Shown: positions 8,442-13,964 of the stretch, piece after piece
Position numbering within the stretch: position 1 is the stretch's first letter
Layout of the letters: the number at the start of each line of letters is the position of its first letter
Assembly (NCBI GenBank): GCA_023443925.1
Contig: JAEZSL010000219.1
Coordinates: 1 to 35,537, forward strand
Length of the DNA: 35,537 bases
Reading direction: 5' to 3'
Source of the DNA: Bacillota bacterium
GTDB taxonomy: Bacteria; Bacillota_A; Clostridia; Lachnospirales; Lachnospiraceae
Notes under the pieces: model-generated
Told to the model about the DNA's origin: nothing
Databases searched by the model: none
Seen by the model: only the letters and a program-made list of their open reading frames with translations
Position numbers and translations under genes: made by a program

Positions 8442-9893
8442 TGCCTGGTTTTTAGTCCGGTTATCAATTGTGTCCGAAGTAATAATTTCATATACACTCT
8501 CTATTTGTTCTTTTTGCTGCAATTTACCTGTCTTAATGTGATCACCATCCTTAATATGATCACCATCATTAATGTGATCACCATCATTAATGGGATCACC
8601 ATCATACTTTTGCATTTGTTCTCTCAGCAGTTTGTTTTCCTTTGTCAAAGCTGCTTTATTTTCTTCGTACTCTTCTAAAGTATCAACTCCGTTTATGTAT
8701 GCAATTCTAATCCGGTTTTCTTTTTCCTTCAATCTGTTTAGCTGTTGTTTTAAAAGTATGCCCTCTTTTGGCAGATCACTTTCTGTCTGAACTGTACTCT
8801 TTGCCGCCTTTATATAAACTTTATTTGCCGTTATTATGACTTTTTCCAAAGTTCCCAAAATACAGGGAATCAGCTTCTTTTCGGTGATACTGTTGCAAAC
8901 CGGGCATTTGCCTTTGCTGTAGCCATTACAGCTAAAACGGTAATATTGTGAGTCCTTCATTCTGGAGGCCGTCATGCTCCGGCCGCAGCAGCTGCATTTA
9001 ACCATTCCGGATAACCAGTGTTTATACTCGGTTACAGGTCTGGCTTTTGTCCCGGGGTTTTCCTGGTAAAGCTTCTTCTGAGCCAGATCATATAATTCTT
9101 CGGATATAACCGGTTCGTGTTCTCCTTTGGCTATGATCCAGCGGGAGGCATCCTTGACGGTTTTGGTTGCACTGTGGGTGCGGTTCCAGCGGATAAACCC
9201 TTTATAAATAGGATTCTTAAGGATGTATTCTACGGATCTGCGCTCAAAATCCTTTTTTTGCTTTGTTTTATAACCAAAAATATTTAAATATTTTGCTATT
9301 TCATAAAAACTCATATTATCGTATACGTATTTTTCAAAAATCAATTTCACTACAAACGCTTCCTCAGGTACAATAACCGGAAGTTCTCCGGCGTGCATAA
9401 TCTTGTACCCCAGTGGAGGACTGGCCTGAAAGCCGCCGCGTAAGGCTTTTTCAGTCATTCCCTTTGTAACTTCGTCTGCCAGATTTAATGAATAGTACTC
9501 GGCCATGGCTTCCAGCATGGCTTCCAGAATTACACTGAACTTGTCATCTTCCAGTTGCTCGGTAATGGATATGACTTTGATATCACATTCTTTTTTTAGC
9601 AGCGACTTATAAACAATACTGTCTTCTCTGGAGCGGCTGAACCGGTCAAAACGGTGTATTAGAATAAAATCAAAGGGTTTTGGCTTTTTTTTTGCGGTTG
9701 CAATCATTTTCATAAAACCCGGTCTTTTTTCCGCTTTTCTGCCGGATATACCTTCATCCACAAAGATATGTTCCTGATTTACTGCTATATTATTCTTTTG
9801 CGCATATTCCAGTAATAATCTTTTTTGGGCATCCGGTGAAAACTCGGTCTGATCTTCGGTACTGACACGGATATATAATGCTGCATTCTGCAT
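8355..9893 (-). CDS. Large serine recombinase (resolvase/integrase family)
   Basis: Predicted integrase/excisionase of the element. An N-terminal resolvase domain has the catalytic serine in LYIRVSTEDQ (Ser11 from the chosen start) and arginine motifs including HRFDRFSRSRED. It is followed by the Recombinase domain (PPLGYKI..., about residues 155-260) and a zinc ribbon with CSCCG and CNGYSKGKCPVC. A coiled-coil C-terminal region carries four six-residue repeats (DGDHIN-like). The frame opens at 9911, but GGGAG lies inside the first codons, so the ATG at 9893 is preferred, giving 512 residues, normal for large serine recombinases. The TAA stop lies within the attL arm, 3 nt from the TG core. 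All catalytic residues look intact. It is transcribed against sleC. Confidence 0.93.
   Translation of the reverse strand: MQNAALYIRVSTEDQTEFSPDAQKRLLLEYAQKNNIAVNQEHIFVDEGISGRKAEKRPGFMKMIATAKKKPKPFDFILIHRFDRFSRSREDSIVYKSLLKKECDIKVISITEQLEDDKFSVILEAMLEAMAEYYSLNLADEVTKGMTEKALRGGFQASPPLGYKIMHAGELPVIVPEEAFVVKLIFEKYVYDNMSFYEIAKYLNIFGYKTKQKKDFERRSVEYILKNPIYKGFIRWNRTHSATKTVKDASRWIIAKGEHEPVISEELYDLAQKKLYQENPGTKARPVTEYKHWLSGMVKCSCCGRSMTASRMKDSQYYRFSCNGYSKGKCPVCNSITEKKLIPCILGTLEKVIITANKVYIKAAKSTVQTESDLPKEGILLKQQLNRLKEKENRIRIAYINGVDTLEEYEENKAALTKENKLLREQMQKYDGDPINDGDHINDGDHIKDGDHIKTGKLQQKEQIESVYEIITSDTIDNRTKNQALKTIIDKIVYDKKEGRLDIYFKYHTLLQ
8532..8603. repeat. 18-bp tandem repeat (4 units) inside the recombinase gene
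   Basis: Four units of about CTTAATGTGATCACCATC occur at 8532-8549, 8550-8567, 8568-8585 and 8586-8603. On the coding strand they encode DGDHIN/DGDHIK-like hexapeptides in the coiled-coil region. Unit number probably varies between strains through slippage without breaking the frame. Confidence 0.9.
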
Positions 9894-9900
9894 TTTTATA

Positions 9901-9984
9901 CTAGCTCCCATTGCATAAATAATCTGCGAGCAGATAATTTATTGCTTCCAATCAGGGTGTGAATTAAGCACTTTATAATTCACA
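9901..9984 (-). repeat. Non-coding module, partial copy A, upstream of the recombinase
   Basis: Begins with the same CTAGCTCCCATTGCATAAAT as the adjacent copy at 9985 and ends with a 10-bp perfect hairpin GTGTGAATTA/TAATTCACAC (9957-9966 and 9976-9985). Its distal end supplies the GGGAG ribosome site of the recombinase. It is a shorter relative of copies B and C. It may be a promoter or protein-binding region, but no function can be assigned from sequence. Confidence 0.7.
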
Positions 9985-10167
9985 CTAGCTCCCATTGCAT
10001 AAATTAACTGCCGGTTTGTGGCCGCTAATCAAGGTGTGAAATTATACTTTTAATTAGCAACTTTATAATTGCACAACTAACGCCATGCCTTCCTGGCAGA
10101 AGCCTGAAGAATAGCCTCATTTGCTATTCTTTTAATGATTCGCATGCATTTCTCAAGGCAATTACAC
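9985..10167 (-). repeat. Non-coding module, copy B (about 180 bp)
   Basis: Read on the minus strand this matches copy C (11795-11968, plus strand) along most of its length. Shared blocks include AAATGCATGCGA, AGAATAGC...GCTATTCTT, CAGGAAGGCATG, TTTCACACC and GGGAGC. The GAATAGC/GCTATTC hairpin is kept while its loop differs (CTCATTT here, on the plus strand), suggesting selection on structure. It lies between the recombinase and the small genes. It may be a structured RNA or a regulatory/recombination site. Unrecognised. Confidence 0.75.
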
Positions 10168-10342
10168 TACCAGCTGCCTAATTGATTATATTTAAATAAA
10201 ATCATAAAAATACCCCGTTCTACAATAAAGAATCTAAAAGATGTAAAGGTATCATAAGATTTTTAACAGTAAATAAGGATAGCCATAAAACAGACAATAT
10301 GTACAGGCCTGGTTCATAAGATATAACCTGAGGAGGTATGGT
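10168..10342. other. AT-rich spacer before the 62-codon gene
   Basis: AT-rich DNA with no recognisable gene. It presumably contains the promoter of the small gene at 10343, but no convincing -35/-10 pair stands out. Confidence 0.3.
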
Positions 10343-10531
10343 ATGAAGATAAAAGTAAAAGTAGATATTAAGGTGTGCACTTATATAGATCTGAACGGAA
10401 TTTATTGTTTATGGGAGTCATTGCAGCAGGATTTGCAGAAGGATATAGGAAAGGCTCTTAATGATGCGGCATTAAGAGCTGTTGGATATTTACCGGTTTC
10501 GGATAAAGACGAAGACAATCAAATTAGTTAG
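10343..10531 (+). CDS. Small hypothetical protein of the element (62 aa)
   Basis: Unrecognised. A very good ribosome site (GAGGAGG, 7 nt before the ATG) supports expression. The product begins with a basic, beta-like segment (MKIKVKVDIKV), followed by a helical middle (LWESLQQDLQKDIGKALNDAALRAVGYLP) and an acidic tail. It has no membrane segment or signal peptide. Its stop at 10529-10531 directly abuts the stop of the convergent gene at 10532. Small proteins encoded next to serine recombinases sometimes act as recombination directionality factors (SprB in the SPbeta-spsM system), so this is a candidate by position and size only. Confidence 0.7.
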   Translation: MKIKVKVDIKVCTYIDLNGIYCLWESLQQDLQKDIGKALNDAALRAVGYLPVSDKDEDNQIS

Positions 10532-10822
10532 TTAATTGTCCAATACCCATAAATGCTGGTTTGTAAAATAAGTCAGGTTAACCTGCCGTTTCAGTCTGTC
10601 TGAATTATATGAGCAGCAGTAAGTGGTACATCCGTTGCCGTCCTTGGTCATGGTAATGCCGTCGATTTTAACCTTGCACACGTTGCCGTATAGATCCTTG
10701 ATGCCAATGTATACCGGCAGAATCTTGCCTTCCCGGTTAAAAGAAGCTATTACAGAAACCGGCTGATACTTGGTATAATCAATGTTGACGGCGGGTTCTT
10801 TGTTTGGCTCGAAGAATGGCAT
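10532..10822 (-). CDS. Small hypothetical protein of the element (96 aa)
   Basis: Unrecognised. The ATG at 10822 is 8 nt after GAGG; a GTG at 10831 overlaps that site and is unlikely to be the start. The protein (MPFFEPNKEPAVNIDYTKYQ...) looks like a small beta-rich soluble domain, with three cysteines in GNGCTTYCC and a conserved-looking end (LTYFTNQHLWVLDN). It has no signal peptide or membrane segment. It seems to resemble short proteins seen in Firmicute mobile elements, but I cannot name a family. It is convergent with the 62-codon gene, with no bases between the stops. Confidence 0.7.
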   Translation of the reverse strand: MPFFEPNKEPAVNIDYTKYQPVSVIASFNREGKILPVYIGIKDLYGNVCKVKIDGITMTKDGNGCTTYCCSYNSDRLKRQVNLTYFTNQHLWVLDN

Positions 10823-10907
10823 AGTTATCACCTCGTGAAAATTATAGCAAACAAACGTTCGAAAATCAATAGGGGATTAAAGGAAAAAAAGTTTATAAAA
10901 GAGGAGT

Positions 10908-10930
10908 AGCCGGCAGATTATCTGCCGGCT
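10908..10930. terminator. Strong palindromic hairpin in the element
   Basis: AGCCGGCAGA (10908-10917) and TCTGCCGGCT (10921-10930) form a 10-bp perfect GC-rich stem with a TTA loop, in a very AT-rich background. Neither side has a strong T-run and no gene ends next to it. It could be a terminator, an operator for the 96-residue gene starting at 10822, or a recombination-related site. The role is undetermined. Confidence 0.45.
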
Positions 10931-11174
10931 GTATTATGAAAAAAATTATTTAGCTTTATGACTGCTATAAATATATTATAGTGTTCATATATGTATATAG
11001 TTTTATTAAATTGTGAATATGTTGTGAATATTATGGAAAAAACCGGGTTAGTTTCCTTGTTTTGATACATTTTTCAACTTATTACTGCCTGACCTTAAAC
11101 AATTTAGGATTTTAAGCGTAATAAAAATTAGAATAAATTAATATTGTTATATAAAATGGCAATCAGGTGATTTG
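10931..11174. other. AT-rich intergenic stretch in the element
   Basis: About 240 bp of very AT-rich DNA between the palindrome and the next gene. Apart from the ribosome site AGGTGA at 11165-11170, I see no gene or clear promoter. Confidence 0.3.
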
Positions 11175-11795
11175 GTGAAAAAGCCAAAGAAAAAAAGAAC
11201 AAGTAATAATTTTCTGCCCTATAGCAAAAGATTGCTGGAGTATTCGCGATTTGAATGCTGGATTATGACGCTGGCGTTATTCCTGATGCAGGGTTTTGGA
11301 ATTGACACCGGTGAACTCTATCAGATCTGTCTGGCGGGCTGGGCAGGTTATGCCGTAGCAAAGGCACTATATTACAATATGGCTAAATCGGACCATCAAA
11401 TCCAGCTGCTCAGGAAAATTGAACCCGATTCCGCAGCAAAGATAAAAGATATTATAATAGAAAATACAGAGAAAATATTAAAGAACAGTATTGATGAAAC
11501 AATTGAAAGTACGGAAAACACAAAAAATTCGGAATATTCAGAAAACTCAGATGACACAGGAAATTCAGATGATACAGGAAATTCAGATGATACAGGAAAT
11601 TCAGATGACACAGGAAACTCAGATGACACAGGAAATTCAGATGATACAAAAAACTCAGATGACACAGGAAATTTAGATGATACAGAAAACTTTGATGACA
11701 CGGAAAATTCAGATAGCATGGAAAATTCAGAGAGTATGGATAACACAGCAGATATGAATAGTATGGATAAAAGCAGACTGGAATATAAGCAGTAG
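11175..11795 (+). CDS. Small membrane protein with hexapeptide-repeat acidic tail
   Basis: The N-terminal 100 residues are basic at the start (KKPKKKRTSNN) and then show two hydrophobic segments: IMTLALFLMQGFGI, and YQICLAGWAGYAVAKALYY, reminiscent of small phage holin-like or prophage membrane proteins. The rest is a helical linker and a low-complexity tail of about ten NSDDTG-like hexapeptides, strongly acidic. A GTG at 11175 lies 4 nt from AGGTGA; a TTG at 11172 is closer and less likely. The last base of the stop codon begins non-coding module C. The function is unknown; holin-like is only a guess. Confidence 0.65.
   Translation: MKKPKKKRTSNNFLPYSKRLLEYSRFECWIMTLALFLMQGFGIDTGELYQICLAGWAGYAVAKALYYNMAKSDHQIQLLRKIEPDSAAKIKDIIIENTEKILKNSIDETIESTENTKNSEYSENSDDTGNSDDTGNSDDTGNSDDTGNSDDTGNSDDTKNSDDTGNLDDTENFDDTENSDSMENSESMDNTADMNSMDKSRLEYKQ
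11544..11723. repeat. 18-bp tandem repeat (about 10 units) in the membrane protein gene
   Basis: Units like AATTCAGATGATACAGGA start every 18 bp from 11544 (11562, 11580, 11598, and so on to 11706). The central five or six are nearly identical and the last ones diverge. They encode NSDDTG-like hexapeptides. The high identity at synonymous positions points to recent expansion by slippage. Confidence 0.92.
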
Positions 11796-11968
11796 TGTGA
11801 ATTACCTCGCGAAATGCATGCGAGTCATTAGAAGAATAGCAAAAGCGGCTATTCTTTACGGTTTATGACAGGAAGGCATGGGCATTAGTGTGAAATAAAG
11901 GACATTTCACACCCTGATTTGAGGCAGTAAAGTATCTGTAAGCAGATGCCTTATGCTATGGGAGCCAG
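11795..11968 (+). repeat. Non-coding module, copy C (inverted relative to A and B)
   Basis: Matches copy B in inverted orientation. Two hairpins are visible: GAATAGC/GCTATTC near 11835-11855 and GTGTGAAAT/ATTTCACAC near 11889-11913. It ends ATGGGAGCC, which corresponds to the first codons of the open frame preceding the recombinase (ATGGGAGCT). The right end of the element therefore carries an inverted duplicate of the recombinase upstream region, 13 bp from the attR arm. Confidence 0.75.
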
Positions 11969-11981
11969 GGTGAATAAACGG

Positions 11982-12023
11982 ATACCCTGTTACAATAAGG
12001 CTGACCCAATGGGGTTCTAAAGA
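11982..12023 (+). other. attR: right junction of the element in sleC
   Basis: The element arm ATACCCTGTTACAATAAGGC (11982-12001) is followed by the TG core (12002-12003) and then sleC sequence ACCCAATGGGGTTCT. Joining this arm, one TG and the left arm (8352-8371) would give a symmetrical attP. Joining sleC at 8349 to TG and 12004 gives the uninterrupted attB. Confidence 0.85.
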
Positions 12024-12384
12024 TCTGGGAGATCAGGGATTAACTGCAATACAGATTCTGCGTAACTTCTACGGTGCCAACATGTATATCAATTCCGCTA
12101 ATGAAGTAGCAGGGGTTCCTTCCTCCTGGCCTGGAGCTAATTTAACCGTAGGATCAAGAGGTGACAGTGTAAGGCAGATGCAGGAACAGCTTAATGCAAT
12201 TGCTGATGTTTATTCCGTAATACCAAAAATTGCGGCAGACGGAGTTTTCGGGGAACAAACCCAGGAAGCGGTAAGAGCATTTCAGCAGACTTTTGGGCTG
12301 CCGGCTACTGGTATTGTAGATCTTCCTACCTGGTACCGAATCTCGGAATTGTATGTAGCAGTCACCAGAATAGCTGAACTATAA
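12002..12384 (+). pseudogene. sleC: SleC, 3' part (SpoIID QWG motif and peptidoglycan-binding domain)
   Basis: Continues the sleC frame from T325: TQWGSKDLGDQGLTAIQILRN is the conserved C-terminal block of the SpoIID/LytB fold. A PG_binding_1 domain follows (about residues 365-450 of the joined protein: LTVGSRGDSVRQMQEQLNAI, DGVFGEQTQEAVRAFQ, FGLPATGIVDLPTWYRIS). It ends VAVTRIAEL, like other SleC proteins. In the integrated state there is no plausible start: the frame opens only after a TGA at 11971, has no ribosome site, and the first ATG is at 12082. The part is therefore silent unless the element leaves. It shows no decay (126 intact codons), which argues against an old dead gene. Confidence 0.92.
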
Positions 12385-12451
12385 ATGAAAGAAATGCATA
12401 AATATAGGAAGTAGCCCTTTGCATTTGATAATATTAAAAATCCTGGGAAGC

Positions 12452-12506
12452 GGACTTAATAATTTAGGATATTCCTGAATATCTTAAAAATATTAGGTCC
12501 TTTTTC
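12452..12506 (+). terminator. Rho-independent terminator after sleC
   Basis: GGACTTAATA (12452-12461) pairs with TATTAGGTCC (12491-12500), with one G-U, around an inner GATATTC/GAATATC hairpin, and is followed by TTTTTCATTT. It serves the sleC transcript. Confidence 0.75.
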
Positions 12507-12647
12507 ATTTGGAAGGTAAATTAATTCATAGAAAAGGACAGGCTGTGGAAAAAGATAAGATTTTACTTGATTATATGTAAAAAATAATTTATAATTATAA
12601 ACAAATAATGCATAATAATAAATTGATGTTAAATCTGAAATAAGTGC

Positions 12648-12676
12648 TTGTATTTTAAAAGAAGTTGTGATAGAAT
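12648..12676 (+). promoter_or_regulatory. Promoter for carAB
   Basis: TTGTAT (12648-12653) and TAGAAT (12671-12676) are spaced by exactly 17 bp. Transcription would start near 12683, giving a leader of about 145 nt before carA. Confidence 0.55.
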
Positions 12677-12712
12677 TTTAGCAATTTGGGTACCTGTAGA
12701 CAAAGATGCGAG

Positions 12713-12748
12713 AAAGTATAACCAAGAATTTGTGTATACTTTTTTTTA
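12713..12748 (+). terminator. Possible attenuator in the carA leader
   Basis: AAAGTATA (12713-12720) pairs with TATACTTT (12735-12742), followed without a break by more T residues to 12747. It lies between the promoter and carA, so it would cut transcripts before the operon. The stem is AT-only in part and weak. No PyrR-type binding consensus or leader peptide is evident. Confidence 0.4.
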
Positions 12749-12827
12749 CGGGCAAATACGGCTTAACGTGTATGAACTCTGCAGAAACTTTAAGTTGCAC
12801 ATTAATTGAAAGGAACAGGTGGAAGTT

Positions 12828-13964
12828 ATGAAAGCTTTTCTAATACTGGAAGACGGTAGTGTTTTCACAGGTAAAAGTATTGGTTCAACTAGGGATATGA
12901 TTAGTGAAATAGTATTCAACACCTCAATGACAGGTTATCTGGAGGTGCTTACTGACCCATCTTATGCAGGCCAGGCAGTTGTTATGACTTATCCGTTAAT
13001 CGGAAATTACGGGATCTGCTATGAAGATATGGAATCGAAAAAACCATGGGTGGACGGATATATTGTAAGAGAAATTGCAAGGCGCCCAAGTAACTTCCGA
13101 AGCGAGGACAGCATCGAAACCTTTTTGGCACAAAAAGACATACCAGGAATAGCCGGAATTGATACACGAGCTTTGACTAAGATTTTAAGGGAAAAAGGTA
13201 CCATGAATGGTATGATAACGACCAACGAAAACTTTATTTTAGCGGAAGTCATAGAGAAATTAAAGGCTCACCAGGTGACAAAGGTTGTTGAAAAGGTAAC
13301 CTGCAAAGAGAAAACGATTTTTTATGCAAAGGAATTCGTGCCAACGGATGCGGATAATGCAAGAAGCGGACTTAAAATACATCCTTATAAAAAAGGGAAT
13401 TTTAAAGTTGCACTTCTGGATTACGGCTCAAAGGAAAATATTAAGGACTGTTTATTAAAAAGAGGCTGTGATGTTACAATTTATCCGGCTTTAACAAAAG
13501 CAGAAGAAATCCTTTCTGAGAATCCGGACGGGATTATGTTGTCCAACGGCCCCGGGGACCCAAAAGAATGTGTGGAAATAATTGAAGAAATCAAAGAAAT
13601 GTATAAAAGTAATGTACCTATCTTTGCAATCTGTCTGGGTCATCAGTTAATGGCTCTGGCTAACGGCGGAGATACCAGTAAATTGAAATACGGTCACAGA
13701 GGTGCCAATCATCCGGTGAAGGATTTAAAAACCGGAAGAGTCTATATCTCCTCCCAGAATCACGGTTACGTGGTGGAAGATGATTCCATGAGCGATACGG
13801 TAGCAGAGAAATATTTTATCAACGCCAATGACGGAACCATAGAAGGATACCACTATTTAGGAAAGAATATATTTACGGTTCAATTCCATCCGGAGGCCTG
13901 CGCCGGCCCTCAGGATTCAGAGTTTCTTTTCGATGAGTTTATTCAGATGATGGAGGTACAATAA
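12828..13964 (+). CDS. carA: Carbamoyl-phosphate synthase small (glutaminase) subunit
   Basis: Hydrolyses glutamine and channels ammonia to CarB for carbamoyl phosphate, the precursor of arginine and pyrimidines. The N-terminal CPSase small domain ([20 protein letters not shown]..., [30 protein letters not shown]) is followed by a class I glutamine amidotransferase domain with the nucleophile cysteine in [10 protein letters not shown] and the catalytic His/Glu in [11 protein letters not shown]. The ATG at 12828, 5 nt after AGGTGG, is preferred over an upstream GTG at 12819. The length of 378 residues is typical. The stop overlaps the carB start by one base. Confidence 0.97.
   Translation: MKAFLILEDGSVFTGKSIGSTRDMISEIVFNTSMTGYLEVLTDPSYAGQAVVMTYPLIGNYGICYEDMESKKPWVDGYIVREIARRPSNFRSEDSIETFLAQKDIPGIAGIDTRALTKILREKGTMNGMITTNENFILAEVIEKLKAHQVTKVVEKVTCKEKTIFYAKEFVPTDADNARSGLKIHPYKKGNFKVALLDYGSKENIKDCLLKRGCDVTIYPALTKAEEILSENPDGIMLSNGPGDPKECVEIIEEIKEMYKSNVPIFAICLGHQLMALANGGDTSKLKYGHRGANHPVKDLKTGRVYISSQNHGYVVEDDSMSDTVAEKYFINANDGTIEGYHYLGKNIFTVQFHPEACAGPQDSEFLFDEFIQMMEVQ

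Larger units (their letters stand above)
8350..12001. mobile_element. 3652-bp serine-recombinase element interrupting sleC (skin-like intervening element)
   Basis: The element lies between two TG dinucleotides (8350-8351 and 12002-12003). Removing one TG plus the intervening DNA fuses sleC codons ...W-M to T-Q-W-G-S in frame. 3652 is not a multiple of three, and the two gene halves are indeed in different frames before excision. Cargo: a large serine recombinase at the left end (minus), two small convergent unknown genes, a small membrane protein with a repetitive acidic tail, and three copies of a non-coding module, one inverted. There are no structural phage, replication, conjugation or resistance genes, so the element looks pared down to recombination plus a few small proteins. 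Its maintenance as an excisable element rather than a dead insertion is suggested by the intact recombinase and intact att arms; it is not proven. Confidence 0.88.

Noticed and set aside
8355..11795. Element read as a conjugative transposon or full prophage
   Set aside because: No structural, packaging, replication, relaxase or resistance genes are present in 3.65 kb; only recombinase and small unknown genes.
8347..12001. Alternative crossover points: GG at 8347-8348 with GG 11999-12000, or GGC at 8351-8353 with GGC 11999-12001
   Set aside because: The GG option keeps the frame (W-L-T-Q-W) but leaves the attP arms off-centre with a 4-nt spacer. The GGC option shifts the frame to an early stop and has a palindromic centre. 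The TG option satisfies frame, motif and symmetry together.
11958..12020. Short frame starting ATGGGAGCC at 11958 as a new start for the sleC 3' part
   Set aside because: It is in another frame from sleC and stops at about 12020, so it cannot express the peptidoglycan-binding part.
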